A stretch of DNA of 64,000 bases from Incurvaria masculella (GCA_946894095.1 OX335651.1:14530501-14594500), one strand, 5' to 3'; shown: positions 11,236-23,796, counted from the first letter of the stretch. The notes: generated by a model from the sequence alone, not told the origin. Numbers and translations are program-made.

Positions 11236-11420
11236 GTAATACTAGTGGCTCTCTGAGCTATAGAGCTCGCGATTTTTCTCAATTGGTACTTAACTAAGGC
11301 TTTAGATTTTCAAAATGGCGGGGCTGAATCGACCAAAAAAATCGGTCTAGCTGTAGAGTCCGTGGGGAAAGAGAACCGTCGAACATTTGAGGGCGCACAT
11401 GTGCAAATTTACCGTATTTG
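11236..11420. repeat. Single end of an inverted-repeat DNA element
   Basis: The ACTAGTGGCTCTCTGAGCT segment and the following CTCGCGA resemble the ends of the long-TIR element at 26800-28490. No opposite end was found nearby, so this looks like a solo end or remnant. Confidence 0.4.
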
Positions 11421-14400
11421 TCCTGTTGGGCACGTCATTATAGTATAACTGTAACAACTTGATATTTTGAGGCTGTGTTAGAATATAATATTTTCAGAAT
11501 CTCAGGTCTTAATAATTGTCTTACTGTATGTTATGTAAAAATCTCAATGTTAGGTTCATTGTACGCCACGCCGGTTCTCTTTCCGGATGTTGGAGAAAAT
11601 ATAAAGCGTACAAAGTTACTGACCTATGTACCAAGCATTTATTTAATATACACAAGTGAGCTCATTATTTCCTCGGTGAAGGCAAAATAGTAGGAAGAAC
11701 TTGCCTTGAGGAATTTAATTTTAATGTTTCCTTTGTTGGCCATGCGAAGCTACAGCGAGCTTGGAAAACTCGCTATTGTAGTTAGAGTATGAAAAAGCTG
11801 ACATAGTTCATGTAGGTACTCACGGGAATGTTGCGAAAATAAAGCGTTTATAATTATTAATCTATACAGACAAAAGAACAAGGATATGATGATAATGCGC
11901 AAGGATCTCTGCTCTCAGCCTCCTGCCAGGATATGTGTAATGTAAAAAATATATATTCGTAAGTACATAATTGGAAGAACAGACATTAGGGTAGTGCAAT
12001 TTCTCCCTTTATCTACCCAAGCGCGCAATATGTCAATGTAACCGCCATTGTGAATAATAAATCCTTACACAGTTTCTACTGCAGAGAAATATGTTAAAAT
12101 GGTGGCTCAAAACATTTATCTTAGTTTAAACCAATGATTTCAAAGGTTTAAACCCAAATCAAGGTGACAGAATCTCTATATGCCTACTACTACTGCAAAA
12201 TACTACTACGTGATATTTTTTATGTCTTAATGGAGGAGATATTAATGATACTAAACATTTATTATGGGAGGAGTATTTACAATCGTTGCTAAAAGTTTAA
12301 TCTCAAAGTTTTTATTCCACAACACGAAATTTTCCAGAATTATGAGAAACACAGATAATAAGCGAGAATGTATCGATCTACACACTTGTCCGTTTTGTTT
12401 CATCTGAATCAGTTTAGAAAATATCTGTACAACAGACCCAATATTTCGATATTATATGTCTATCATTTTATTTTGCTTTTTTATGACCTGACTCCTTGGT
12501 TGCAATGCATGGAGCCATGGTGGAGTTCTCACCTGGGTCTAAAATCTAGCTGTGTTCACCACACGTACACTAGTAGTGGCAACAGTAATTTCTAACAAAC
12601 ACAGGGAGCTCACTGCGATAAGCCCGCTAGTCTCTACCCTAACAGCCACCTAGCAAAGAGACCGCGACTTACTGATAAGAGCTTTGTCAGTAATCCCGAC
12701 ATGGAATTACAATTTCTCCCGGAGCCAGGCTGCATCGGTTTGTATTCCCCCACTACTGGGAATTGATCCAGGCAGTGATCCGGATGCTATCCGGTTATAT
12801 CCGGTCCGTCGCCCGGGCGCTTGTGTTGCCTGTCGCGAGTCAGAATTCACTAATATTCTCGAAGCTGCAACGGATTGTGTATATTTTGCCATAATTATGC
12901 AAATTATGCCGCGGGCTTGGCCGCAGCCGTGCCGCGAAGGATACGAAAGCTGTCCACGAGTATTAACCGTGTTTAATATTTATAGGCTGCGTTATATGGT
13001 TTCTAATCAAAGGTATATTTTTAACAAAAAACGTAGTTTTTTATTTATTTTATTTAAGAGAATTAACAGCGATAACATAGGTATATACGAACAGATTTAA
13101 GTATTTTAAGACATATTGTTCATCCTTATGCTACCCCCAAAAACACTGCTCATTTATTACCATTACGTACGAACAAGAAATGTTATAAATAATATAGAAA
13201 ATCATTGAAAAAAATAACTAAAAAGTAAAACACGTAAAAGTCATTTCTCTTGAAATGAAAAAATAATTTGTCATTAATATCGATGACAAATTAATAAATA
13301 AAATATAGCCTAATTAATAAAAATAATGTACACTTTTTACCAAAACAAAACAAAAGTAAAGTTGCCACATTTGAAACATGAAAAAAAATTGAAGGCATCG
13401 ATATAATCTATATAATCTTGTTTTGTTACGTCGATGATTAAAGGAGTAGAAGAAGACTCGATGATGTAGTATGGCGATGGCGATTTTAGGTTGTGTGTGC
13501 GTGTGTGTATATATGTGTATGCTAGGATGCATGCGTTACTGCAAGCTATCTAAGTATGCAACAAAATATCCAAAACAGTTTGGCTGCTGCACTCAAAATA
13601 TATCACGGACTTATAACTTGAAAACAACTTACCGGATTTTTATGCGGCTTGCATTTCAATTCTTATTATGGTACGTAGATGAAATAACAAAATAGTATAA
13701 AACTTCTCAATTCTAAATCGATTATCGACTATTGGTCACTTATCATCACACTGATCTCCCTGAGGGGTAGATTAATTCGTATACAAGCCCTATTTCGATA
13801 TCTTTGATATATTTCGAATCGAGCAATGTAAGACTTTTTGGCCTTGGTATTGTCATTCTGATCATCATTGCATCGTCAAATATAAATTGTACAACAATTG
13901 TAGAATGTGGATAAGGACAAGTATCCCACATCGGAAGGATCAAAATCCAAACTTGTAGTCCAAACCTATCACTGAAGATCCATTCTACCCACTTTCCTAT
14001 AACACTGTAGAAGCGACATTCAAATATTTATAAATAAGTAATCTTAAATAATAATTAATGTTTTAATAATAAGTTGTCTACTCTGACAATGCAATAGCTC
14101 TTCGTACATTGTAATAAGTCTTAACTCTTAACGAAAATAGAAAACTTTGGAGACTGCAAGAAAACAATAGCGCTTACTTAGTGCATGCTAGAAATAACAG
14201 TTCCAAGAACGCGTAAAGCTCGCCGCTAGCACAGCTCAGACACTCAGGCGATAATAACATTTAAGTGGCTAAATACGTGTCGAGTTTTTGTCAAGGGTGA
14301 AGAAAAACCACCAGAATACTCTCATTGGATTCTTATGAAGAAAATACATACATTACTTTATGTCCATTTTTTATCGAAATCTAAGGATATACCACAGAAT

Positions 14401-15291
14401 TATTCTGTGACAGATATAGCAGTGCACATGTAATCTGAAGGTTTCGAATCCATCTTCCGACGAATGTCCAGACCAAAAACGTTTTCTGATTATTTTCAAA
14501 ATCTGATTACAATGTTTCAATTTAGATGTCGTTTGATAACCTCAAATTAATTCGCTTGGTAATTATCTTTTTAACCGTCTTTATTTTTCAATAATTTTGC
14601 CACGGGTCCTCTCGCCAACGTGCATGACCTTTCTGTCCAAAACCAAAGGTGAGAACCAATAATATGGAAATCAAATTGTACATACTATTGTTTGACACTC
14701 TTATTGGCGACACAACGAATCGACTACGATTCACAAGCCGTTGGAAGTTTCGAATAAATAATGTCTAACGCGCATTCATCACGCTTAGGGAAAGAATCTT
14801 TTGCCACTCCAGATCGAATATATCGATCTCATTGAGATTCCGGTGGCATTTCTCCAGCTACAGGGCCCGACGGCATCACAGTTCTCGATACTAAAATGAT
14901 CTATATCGACTTATTGTCGTTGTAAAATGAACCCTATGCGAACCGAAGTGTGACACTCGACGGTTTGTTTATAGGTCTCAGTTCTGACTTTACGTTGGGC
15001 GATTTGGCACTATTTGTTGGCGAATAATGTCCAATGACTGGCAGTGCTGGCAGTGAGGCGCAGTTTTACAGCGTAGGACACTTTGATGTATGGTTTTGTT
15101 TGAGTCTGGATTTCTCCCGCTGTATACGTGCAAAGGGTTCTGTTGACACAAAAAAGCGTATTTCAAGGTTATCTGGAAAATCAAAGTTAAAGAACAAACA
15201 GATCAAAGTTTGAATTATATTATAGTATGGATTTTTGCGTCATTAACTTCGGTTTTATTATTATTATTTAAGTATGTTTATGTTGACGTGT
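11421..15291. other. Long AT-rich stretch without recognisable gene
   Basis: Nearly 4 kb with only scattered ORFs below 140 aa. The longest (12684-13100, plus) has no domain, no recognisable start context and a low-complexity C-terminal part. A short (GT)n tract lies at about 13489-13520. No tRNA, rRNA or clear transposon end recognised. Confidence 0.4.
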
Positions 15292-15293
15292 TA

Positions 15294-16575
15294 GGTTGGG
15301 GAAAAAGTTTCTTCGCATTTTTTAAGAAAATTCAAAACATTTTTTAATATGGTTTATTTACATTTAACTAAAGTATGTAGGTACCATTTTGTTCGATAAC
15401 TTTTTGCCATCTTGTAGGTAGGGACATGATCCCATTGCTATAGAAATATTGGGACTTCTGATCAATATACCGCGACAAGTGGTTTTGGCAGTCCTCTCGT
15501 GATGTTAACCTGACACTGCCTAAAGAATTCTGAAGAGACCTAAACAGGTGGAAATCTGAAGGTGCAAGGTCAGGACTATACGGCGGATGCATTAACACCT
15601 CCCAGCCAAACTCTCTTAGTTTTTGCTGAGTGGCTAAAGATGTGTGAGGTCTAGCGTTATCATGATGAAAAACCACACCCCTTCTGTTGATTAATTCCGG
15701 CCGCTTTCTCTCAACTTCTTGCTTTAATCTCATCAGTTGTTCGCAGTAGAGTTCAGAATCGATGGTCCTGCCTGGTGGTAACAGCTCATAATGAATAATG
15801 CCCTTCCAATCCCACCACACACACAGCATCACCTTGTTGCGAGTTAACCCGGGTTTCGCCACAGTCTGTGAAGCTTGACCGGCCTTTGACCACGACCTTT
15901 TTCGCACGTTCTTGTCGTACGTGATCCACTTTTCATCACCAGTTATCAGCTTCTTCAAAAATGGTTCGGTTTCATTACGTCGTAATAAAGAATCACAAAT
16001 GAGTACACGGTTCATTAGGTTTCTTTCAGTGAGCTCGTGAGGTACCCAAATATCGAGCTTTTTTGTGTACCCAGTTTTTTTCAAATGCGCCAAAACTGTT
16101 TTGTGGTCAATTCCTAGTTCTTCAGCTACGTCGTAACTACTGATATGCCGATCTTGCTCCACTTTTTCAAAAATGGCATCCATTTTATCCGTAATAGGGC
16201 GACCAGAGCGACGTGCATCTTTGACATCAAAATTTCCGGATTGAAAACGCTTAAACCAAATTTGTGCTACTCTCACAGACACTGCACTAGGTCCATAAAC
16301 ATCGCAATTTTTTTTCGCGGCTTGCGTTGCATTTTTACCTTTTTTGAAGTAAAATTTTAAAATGTATCGAATTTCTTCATTCGATTCACTCATTTTGACA
16401 GTACGAAAAACAAATGAGAATCACACATTTTCCTAATTTGAATTTGGAATTATGTTCTTTAAAATTTAAACTTTCAATGATACCAAAACCAGCCAGATAT
16501 AAATAGTATAGCCAAAGAGATTTTATTACAAGTTCATACATACTATAATACGAAAAGACTTTTTCCCCGACCTAT
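15294..16575 (-). mobile_element. Intact mariner element, copy 1
   Basis: About 1.28 kb bounded by terminal inverted repeats: GGTTGGGGAAAAAGTTTC at the left and its imperfect complement CTTTTTCCCCGACCTAT at the right. Each side is flanked by TA (15292-15293; 16576-16577). Exact edges are uncertain by two or three bases. It encodes one intact transposase on the minus strand. A second, nearly identical copy sits at 60759-62042 in the opposite orientation. Confidence 0.93.
15368..16393 (-). CDS. Mariner transposase (DD34D), copy 1
   Basis: This 341-aa protein cuts the element's ends and pastes it into TA sites. The N-terminal third has the two helix-turn-helix regions used for end binding (KKGKNATQAAKK near residue 20; YDVAEELGIDHKTVLAHL near residue 88). 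The linker VPHELTE (near 120) is the WVPHEL-type motif. The catalytic domain shows TGDEKWI (first Asp), HHDNARPH (second Asp) and YSPDLAPSD (third Asp); 34 residues separate the last two, which is the mariner signature. Similarity to the transposase part of vertebrate SETMAR/Hsmar1 points to the cecropia subfamily; that assignment is from memory of the family. The ORF has no stop or frameshift and is of normal mariner length, so it may be active. Confidence 0.95.
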   Translation of the reverse strand: MSESNEEIRYILKFYFKKGKNATQAAKKNCDVYGPSAVSVRVAQIWFKRFQSGNFDVKDARRSGRPITDKMDAIFEKVEQDRHISSYDVAEELGIDHKTVLAHLKKTGYTKKLDIWVPHELTERNLMNRVLICDSLLRRNETEPFLKKLITGDEKWITYDKNVRKRSWSKAGQASQTVAKPGLTRNKVMLCVWWDWKGIIHYELLPPGRTIDSELYCEQLMRLKQEVERKRPELINRRGVVFHHDNARPHTSLATQQKLREFGWEVLMHPPYSPDLAPSDFHLFRSLQNSLGSVRLTSREDCQNHLSRYIDQKSQYFYSNGIMSLPTRWQKVIEQNGTYIL

Positions 16576-16577
16576 TA

Positions 16578-17971
16578 TAATATCCAAAATGACGATGGCT
16601 TTATACACCCTTACATGGTAATAATTAGGATAAATTTGTGTGACTATAAACCTCAATTTTGTAAAACTTTGTGTGTCTAATGTAAACTACTCAAAATTTT
16701 GAGAGGTAGTATTGAAAATGAGGGCAACTAATTTTTTGATTAATTTATTAATGAAACTTGTTTGTCGGCTCTTCTCGAACCGACAGATTGATAACGTGTC
16801 CGAGTGTAGGTATCCTACCTGTGGGTAAGAAATGAAATGAAATTTAGTGGAGGTTTGGAACACATATAATACTGTATTTTTTTAACGAAATTGCACGCGC
16901 TGATTTAACACACACTTATATATGGTAATTAAATATGGACTAAATTTAACATATGTATCGTATGGTTGAGGGATTATTCTATTATTATTTTTTATCTATA
17001 AATGCCTGCATAATTTATTCACTATACGAAAAGGATCGGTCGAGATACAGGCGATATATACAGCCTTTCAGCCACCACCTAGATAATGCGAGTGATCCCG
17101 CTACCCGCATCCGAAAATATTTATGTATTTTTTAACAATATGCCCACTTTGCATGTCTTGCATGCACCAAACCTTGTAATTGTGAAATAAATAAATTTGA
17201 ATATAGAATTCCAGCCCCACCCCAACCCACTCAATTAAAATGAATAAAGTGAATGAAACAAATATGTTTTTAATCATGCCAAAGAAGTACGAGTATAACG
17301 TCTTGAGTGAACGTAGGTAAACTACATTTTTTTTCTAGCTAAATGAGCGCCATCTTAATAATCCATTTAACTTTATTTACCACAGCGCTCGCTATTCATA
17401 AAGCAAAGATTAAAATCTCGAGCGCACTCACTGCTTGACCACTCCAGTCTCACTTTCATCTCGGACCCTAAACTGCGGTCCGAATGGCGCAAGCTTAGAG
17501 GGCCCTCTCTAATACAGTAATCTGGTCCACTCAGTGGTCGCCTCTCGCAGGCCCTCCGGCTTGTAATGAGGCCTCGAGAGGCGCGTGCGCCACCGAGGAC
17601 CCGGCTCGAGTGACCGCCCCCGTCCCACCCCTCACCCCCCCTAGCCCCCGCTTTCGCACAATACTGACTCAAACCGGATCTAAGTACATTTATTTCCGTT
17701 CCACAGATTTAATTCGGTGGAATATGCGGAAATATTGGCGTACGTGTCCATTTTGAGAGGAAATGAAACTAAATAAACAATACTTCCGCAAAAATATTGC
17801 ATGACCTAATAGGTATACAACGTTGAGTAATTGTTGTAAGCTCTAGCTGTTGTGGGAGTCAGCGTCTTTAGTTATCATACGTTTAGTTTTGGTTGATTAT
17901 GAGGAGTGCTACGTTAGACTAGGAAAGAGCTCGCAACAAAAATGGTAACGATAACGTAAAAGGCTGAAACG
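16578..17971. other. Stretch with LINE-tail remnant and a GC-rich patch
   Basis: A LINE-like 3' tail lies at 16752-16850 (TTTGTCGGCTCTTCTCGAAC ... GAAATGAAATGAAA). GC-rich sequence at 17400-17660 contains CpG and a 99-aa antisense ORF without known domain. Nothing else recognised. Confidence 0.4.
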
Positions 17972-18397
17972 TTCACAGGATAAAGACAAACCCTCCGTAG
18001 CTAAATATGTCATTTTATCTGCGCCAAGTGGTTGCGTTACCTAGATAAGGCGCCTGAAAAAGTAGTTAACGTTACAAAAATAATACATGATAAGGTAAAT
18101 TACTGCAAAAAGCAGCATGTAAGTATCTGTACATTGCTTAGCAAGACCAAAACTGAACAAATCGTTGGTTGCATTTCGTAGTTAAGGATGATTAAGGTTA
18201 CAGATAAAACTTTAGGTATATTTAGGTATGTAATTAAATAAACGGCTGGTTATGGTTGTATAATGAATAGATCATATATATGCAGTTAGCAGGTACAAGA
18301 CAACGTCTATTTTGTATAACCAATGTAGCTAACGCAACCACTTGGCGGAGGCAAACCGACATATTTAGCGTCAGAGGGTCGGTCTCTAACCTGTGAA
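17972..18397. mobile_element. MITE with ~70-bp inverted ends (TTCACAGG)
   Basis: The left end (17972 to about 18040) carries GCTAAATATGTC and GCCAAGTGGTTGCGTTA. The right end (about 18325 to 18397) is its imperfect inverted repeat, outermost bases TTCACAGG at both sides. The interior of about 280 bp is AT-rich and non-coding. Size, long inverted ends and lack of ORF fit a MITE. I see no obvious target duplication. Confidence 0.6.
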
Positions 18398-18924
18398 TCC
18401 ATATTCAGCCATTTACCTTACCGTGACCAAAAATGTCGTGACCTCCCGGAATATGTGGTCACCGAGCCGGCCCCACGTGGCTGGGCGGCGCGCACGTGGG
18501 CGGGCGGGCGGCGTGGAGCTCTTAGCGCCACGCAGGCAGCGGCGCGGCGGCTGGGGCGACAACGAGAATCACATGCATGCATATCTGGAGAATACTTCCA
18601 TTACTCGAGTGAAGCCAATTGCCTATTATAGTAGAGATCGGGTCAAACATCTAGACAGTCCCCGTTAATATAAGATATAGTTAAATGACGTAGACAGTAT
18701 ATAATTGTTATTGTTAAGTAAAGTAAATGAACACAATTATTTCCGACCGAATAACATTATTTACATTGAATGTCATGAATTATTCACATTCACAAGAGTT
18801 TGCTCCTCACCAATGTATATAATGTTCTTATAATAATGTTCTTTGTGAGCAGTAGTAATCAATCAATCACTGTAAACTAGTTTGTAAGTATCACTGGAAA
18901 AAATAATAATACAATGACCAACCT
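18398..18924. other. GC-rich patch with two CACGTG boxes, then AT-rich DNA
   Basis: At 18440-18550 the sequence is unusually GC-rich and holds two CACGTG palindromes, 18474-18479 and 18493-18498, with start-to-start spacing of 19 bp. CACGTG is the E-box bound by bHLH factors such as Clock/Cycle and Myc/Max. No promoter elements or gene start can be tied to it. The 91-aa ORF here has no known domain. Confidence 0.3.
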
Positions 18925-19055
18925 GACGAAGTTTCTTGTCGGCTCTTCTTCGCCAGAAGTAATCGAACCGACAGGAAAAAAAAAATGACGAATCCGAGTG
19001 TGTAATATACATCTAATGGAGGAAATAAAGAAACTGAAACTGAAACTGATTCATG
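18925..19055 (+). repeat. LINE 3' tail with (GAAACT)n end
   Basis: Runs from GAAGTTTCTTGTCGGCTCTT to the tandem GAAACTGAAACTGAAACT at about 19029-19046. Related tails occur at 16752-16850, 41765-41900 and 46870-46930. Short tandem 3' ends are typical of jockey/CR1-like non-LTR elements of insects. Confidence 0.55.
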
Positions 19056-19831
19056 AATATTGAAATTTTAATCGAATATGTACTGCAATTATATTAATGT
19101 AGCTCAATATTGCATGCTCAGTTACACCACGAAATATCTAGAAAAAGTATCTTATATACGTAAGGAAAATCTGACAATAATGTTGATTGCTGTACATTTT
19201 TTTTACATCTAATATCTAAAAAGTTTATTAAACCTATTATAATAAATTTAAACTTTATTTCTTTTATAAATTTAATATTAAATGATATTAAGTAAAATAT
19301 TTAAAAAAATACCGAATCACGGTCGATTTTAAATAAACATTATTATATTCTGAAAATATTAACACAATATATTTAATATACCTATACGATATACGAACTG
19401 CACCACCTCGCATCTTAGTAACTATCCACTGACCTAAAAATATAACATTCCTTTTTTTCTGTAAATGTGTAAAAAAAACTTCGTTTCTAAGTCACTTCCC
19501 CCAGAAATCCCTAACGTGGAAATTCCAAAAAATCCTAACCAGGTGATCCGCAAATTGGAAAGCGTTAGCCATCCTTCGTAAATGATTTAATGTGGATTTA
19601 TTTTAAAAACCTAACAATTTCTAAATTTCAGCCCGCTTCCAAGCTTTCGCACAGTTTCTCGATACCAAGTCGCATCTTGCAGGTACACTGGGTCACAACA
19701 CCTGCAACCGCGATAACGGAAGTGAAGGCACACGCTACTGCGGCACCTGCACGTCATTCCCCACTGCAATATCTCAGAGCTGCCTCTAGATTAAACCTAT
19801 TCAGCGTGTGAGGCAGATTGTACAGAGCGAT
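19056..19831. other. Very AT-rich stretch
   Basis: 19190-19420 is extremely AT-rich, and the rest is moderately so. A 73-aa ORF at 19590-19811 has no recognisable domain. Nothing else seen. Confidence 0.4.
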
Positions 19832-19946
19832 GCGGCGCGGGGTTGAAGCGGAGCGGCGCGGGGGTTGAAGCGGACCGTGCGGGGTGGAAGCGGGGCGGCG
19901 CGGGGGTTGAAGAGGGGCGGCGCGGGGGTGGAGCGGGGCGGGTCCG
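19832..19946. repeat. GC-rich minisatellite, GCGGCGCGGGGGTTGAAGCG-like units
   Basis: Four to five imperfect tandem units of about 22-30 bp, dominated by GCGGCGCGGGG and GGTTGAAGCGG, sharply set in AT-rich flanks. The G runs on the plus strand could form quadruplex structures. Confidence 0.75.
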
Positions 19947-20154
19947 CGTATGTTGTCATTTAATTTAATGCATTGTCATGCACCAGAGCACTTTACATTG
20001 CACCTGGCGCAGTAGCTTTGCAGTGGCCATTGAGCGTTGCATGGTTCATGATGGTGCGAGCTTTTCGTCTCGTTCAAGTACATACCATTTATATTGGTAA
20101 CTATTATTCTGTCCTTAATGTGTCCAATATGTAAATTTTAATCGAGAGCCTATT

Positions 20155-20345
20155 GCCATAGTTACAGCTATAGTTAGCTATAGTTATAGCTATAGTTAGG
20201 CCTGGTAGGTGGCGCTGTTGTTGAGATCCAGATATTTTCATTGAATAACACCGCGAAGGTTAAACCACATTTTACCGGGCTCTGCTCGGGTGAATATCCA
20301 AAATTAAATCAGCCCGTGCGGAACCGGGAACGTCAGCTAGTTAAC
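20155..20345. repeat. AGCTATAGTT simple repeat and adjacent retroelement tail
   Basis: 20160-20200 holds palindromic repeats of TTAGCTATAGTTATAGCTA. Positions 20235-20345 (ending CGGAACCGGGAACGTCAGCTAGTT) resemble the 3' tail of RTE-like LINEs. A shorter echo, GGAACCGGGTACCTCAGCTAG, occurs at 47160-47180. Confidence 0.45.
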
Positions 20346-22065
20346 AATAAAATTAAAAAAATGGTTTATCCACCGGCCGTGCAAATATACTATGAAACTC
20401 AATGGGTCTTGAAATATGATTACTTTCATCATATTTCTCGGCCATTCATTTTTACTTTGGCTAATTCATATTTATGCGATATTTTCTCCGGGATAGTCGT
20501 GCGATCGAAAGTTCGATCGATTAGTGCTTCACGCAGAAAAAATGCAAAGAAAATTGTGCATTAGGAACGAACTTACTTTAGTAATATTATGTAGTGTTGC
20601 ATGCTTTTTGAGGTTCTATGGTCCTATATCGATAAAAAAATAAAATGTCATCCCATTTTTTCCTCGTAAACTAAAATTCCGCAAGACTGCTTAAAAACCT
20701 TAACTTCATGTTTATTTATCATTAATTCCGTGATATTTAAAAATAACTCAGAGTTCATTCATAGAAAAAGTTCTTGCCCCGCAACTTCTATAAATTAGCC
20801 GCAACGTAGTTTTTTTAAATATTTGTGTTGGATTTATAAATAAGAATATGAGAGTTCTGTGAACCATTCCTTGGGAATTGTTCTTTTTTTAAATAATACG
20901 AAGAGTATGATAATTTTACAAATGTACTTGCGGTTGATTACATAGACAGCCAAATCGAAAACAAAAAAAGGCAATCAAGGGGAAAGCATTTAATAATTTA
21001 TTAGTCTTGCCTATGTACGTATGTGTGATTAAATAAAAATAAATTATCCCATCGGGCCATGTCTCTGCCCTAACAGAGATATGATCACGCCTGGCCATGC
21101 GTGCTACGTGTGCCGTGCTGGCTGTCGAATATACTCATTCGCCCTCGTAACACAACCCTAATTCGACGGTCGTGCCTCATTCAACACTGTTTGATTTGTT
21201 TTACAATCGATTAAATTTAATGGGGAAATAACTCTAAATTGGTTTAGTATTGAATAAGGTTTAATATTGCTTGCAGAGTTAAAAGAACTGAAACGCTTAC
21301 GTTTTAGGAAATTGAAATTAAATTATTTATCAATTCACGAACTTCTATGCACATCTCATAATTTGACATAATTTAACAAATAATATATGATAGAGTTAGA
21401 GTTTTCAGATGAATTAAAAATGTGTATTTCGAAAACATGGAGTTATTTGAAAGTAAAATATACAAATTAAAACTTATGAACATGGTTTTTATCAGATGAT
21501 GTAAAAAGTCGCTTTTCCCAGGTATTTCATAAAATTAGGATTGATAAATCTAAGATTTCTTGGAAACAAGACTTGGATATCGACATTTTAACATATTAAT
21601 TTTTTAATTTACAATAAAGATTCGTAAAATTTAAATATACATTCAGATTCTTTATTCATATAAAGTAAAGATTAAGATTGTAAAATGACTCGCTTACCAG
21701 CCGTCGTGTAACTCTTTTATATATTTATGATTTATCAATAGCCACACCTGCCCTGTAATGAAATTGTAAAAAATAATAAATGTCATAAATTCATCTCAAG
21801 AAGTATTTGTGCAAGAGCAAAATTTAATACGTAGTGATAATATTAATTCTAAACTAAAATATTGTTTCCGTCAATATTGTGTATAGATGTACATAAGTTG
21901 TCCTCAGTCAGAATAATAATACCCGTCTAGGAATCTCGGACAACGGGTGACAAAGGATAATAATCTTATTCCAAACAAGACCAGAACTGTCCTGAAATGC
22001 GGTCAGAAGCAACGTTACCCTGTGAGCTGTCCGTTTTAAATGTTCTTCTTAACTATTTAACTGTA
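20346..22065. other. AT-rich stretch without recognisable gene
   Basis: No gene-like ORF, RNA gene or repeat family recognised in about 1.7 kb. Confidence 0.4.
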
Positions 22066-22205
22066 TGAGCGGCTCGTAGCCTAGTGGTGCGAGGACTTGC
22101 CTAACATATCAGAGGTCTGGGTATAAATCTTCACTCCGTTCGTGCACCACTATCTTTCTCTTTTTGAGTTGAATATGTGCATTTCGTCATGTACGAAACG
22201 TTCGT
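22066..22205 (+). repeat. SINE head (tRNA-like) fragment
   Basis: Starts GCGGCTCGTAGCCTAGTGGT, the same tRNA-like head as the copy at 265-666 read on the other strand, with a B-box-like GGTCTGGGTATAAATC. It stops after GTGCATTTCGTCATG. Confidence 0.65.
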
Positions 22206-22609
22206 ACGTTTTAAAATTAGTTTTTTTTTAAATATATGTGAAATATATAATGATACGAGTATTTGTAATTTTATTAATTCGTCACCAGAATACCTATTTT
22301 CACCCCGATTTGTAATCCAGATATTAGGAATTGAATAAATGGAGACCCGAACCTGCAATTCTTTGAAATCAAGGATTTACACGATGGCAATATTATTGAA
22401 AATGACTTGATGCGGTGGCTACCAATACAACTTTAGTTGAGTGCTAACTTACCATTAATACCTGTACTCACGCAGGTTTCAGTTGTTGATAATTTCGTAT
22501 TTTAGGATGGTTTTTTAAATGTTTACCATCCATTCAAATATTGTGCTGTGTGGGTTCCGGCACGTAAAAATAATATATTTGGCCTATTGCATTTCTTCCC
22601 ATTCATGTC
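22206..22609. other. Stretch without recognisable gene
   Basis: AT-rich DNA between a SINE head fragment and a SINE body fragment. No gene seen. Confidence 0.35.
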
Positions 22610-22890
22610 GCCGACTTAGGGAATCCTCGGTCATGGTTAGAAATCCACGTTAAGCGATAGGTCCCCTTCTATTACTTGCTAGGTGGTAGGGTTAATCTTG
22701 CCCAGGTTGGTGCCATCGCATTGAATGAACGTTGGTCAAAGCGGCAATTAATGTTTCCAATTCAGTTCAATCTAGCTGTCCAATGAAAGGAAGTTCCTGG
22801 CATAGCACCTAGGTCCCATGAGGTGTATTGGGCTAATATCATGTCGGGAGGTGTGGCACTTGCCATGCATGTTCATTCACACAAAAAAAT
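22610..22890 (+). repeat. SINE body and tail, same subtype as the 5S-headed copy
   Basis: The body starts with CGGTCATGGTTAGAAATCCACGTTAAG, which matches the junction in the 5S-headed SINE at 24210-24592 better than the tRNA-headed copies. It continues to an A-rich tail near 22878-22889. Confidence 0.6.
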
Positions 22891-23756
22891 CGGGACCAAC
22901 GAAATATTTTTAGCTTTTAATTTCTAGGAATTATAACATTAAATAATCATTAATACAAAAATGTTTTAACATACAGCCAACATACATTTATATGAGTAGA
23001 TTGTGAGCGAGAGAGAAAATTTAAAACGTACTTTACAAACTACTGATTAATGGTATTTTTAAACAATCTTGAATAAAAGACTTACCATGGTAAATTAATT
23101 AGCTGGGTGTGCGTGTTCACCGTGGGTCAAATTTGGAGCACCCTTAATGGAATAAAATTGTATGAAGCAAGAGCAGTATGCAGCGATCAAACGGCGTGGT
23201 GTTCGATCTTTCGACTCGAATTTACTACATTTTTCATGGTCCAACTGTTTGCTAGACGGAGACGGGGGGCTAAATGCAAGAACAAACAGCGGGTTCCGGA
23301 GCTCCGCAAACTGCGCGGATGCACTGCGACACTCGCGTGCCGTAGCCCCGAAGTGGAGGCGACGAGACCCTGGACCGAGCCGCAGATTGACGACGTTTAC
23401 CTACCTGCACTTTCCCGTGTCCGACATGAACCCTTGACAACGAGCGTGGAAGGACGGGGAGAACGATCGAAGCACATTCGTGTGGCGGCAGCGTAGCCTC
23501 GAGTTAGTGGAAAACGTCTGATGAATTCGGAACGCGCAACATCTGTATTTGTATTTTTATTTATTTATCCTCCTTTGGGACGCAGGGAACACTTGGAATT
23601 GTCAAACATTTACAATTACAATTAAATACAATTAAAATTTAAGCATCGAATGTTTATTGCACTAAATAGCATCCTGTGAAGTTCTCACGACTTTCATTTG
23701 CTTGCCATTATTAAGACTAGGGTTAATTAATTACTTTGGGAAATTTACTCGGCGGG
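22891..23756. other. Stretch without recognisable gene
   Basis: 23170-23500 is GC-rich with open frames of 91 and 129 aa in two overlapping phases. Neither shows a domain. The rest is AT-rich. Confidence 0.35.
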
Positions 23757-23796
23757 TTTTTTTTATGCGAACTGACATGGATGGCTAATACCACGG
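23757..23796 (-). repeat. SINE tail, left part of an interrupted copy
   Basis: TTTTTTTTATGCGAACTGACATGG and GGCTAATACCAC match the tail end of the SINE. The copy appears to resume at 24880 after the insertion at about 23797-24851. Confidence 0.5.

Noticed and set aside
12684..13100. 138-aa ORF on the plus strand
   Set aside because: Longest non-transposon frame in the first 49 kb, but it has no known domain, a low-complexity Phe/Lys/Ile-rich end and no splice or promoter context.
23107..23496. 129-aa ORF with an overlapping 91-aa frame
   Set aside because: The frames overlap in different phases in GC-rich DNA where stops are rare, and neither has a motif.
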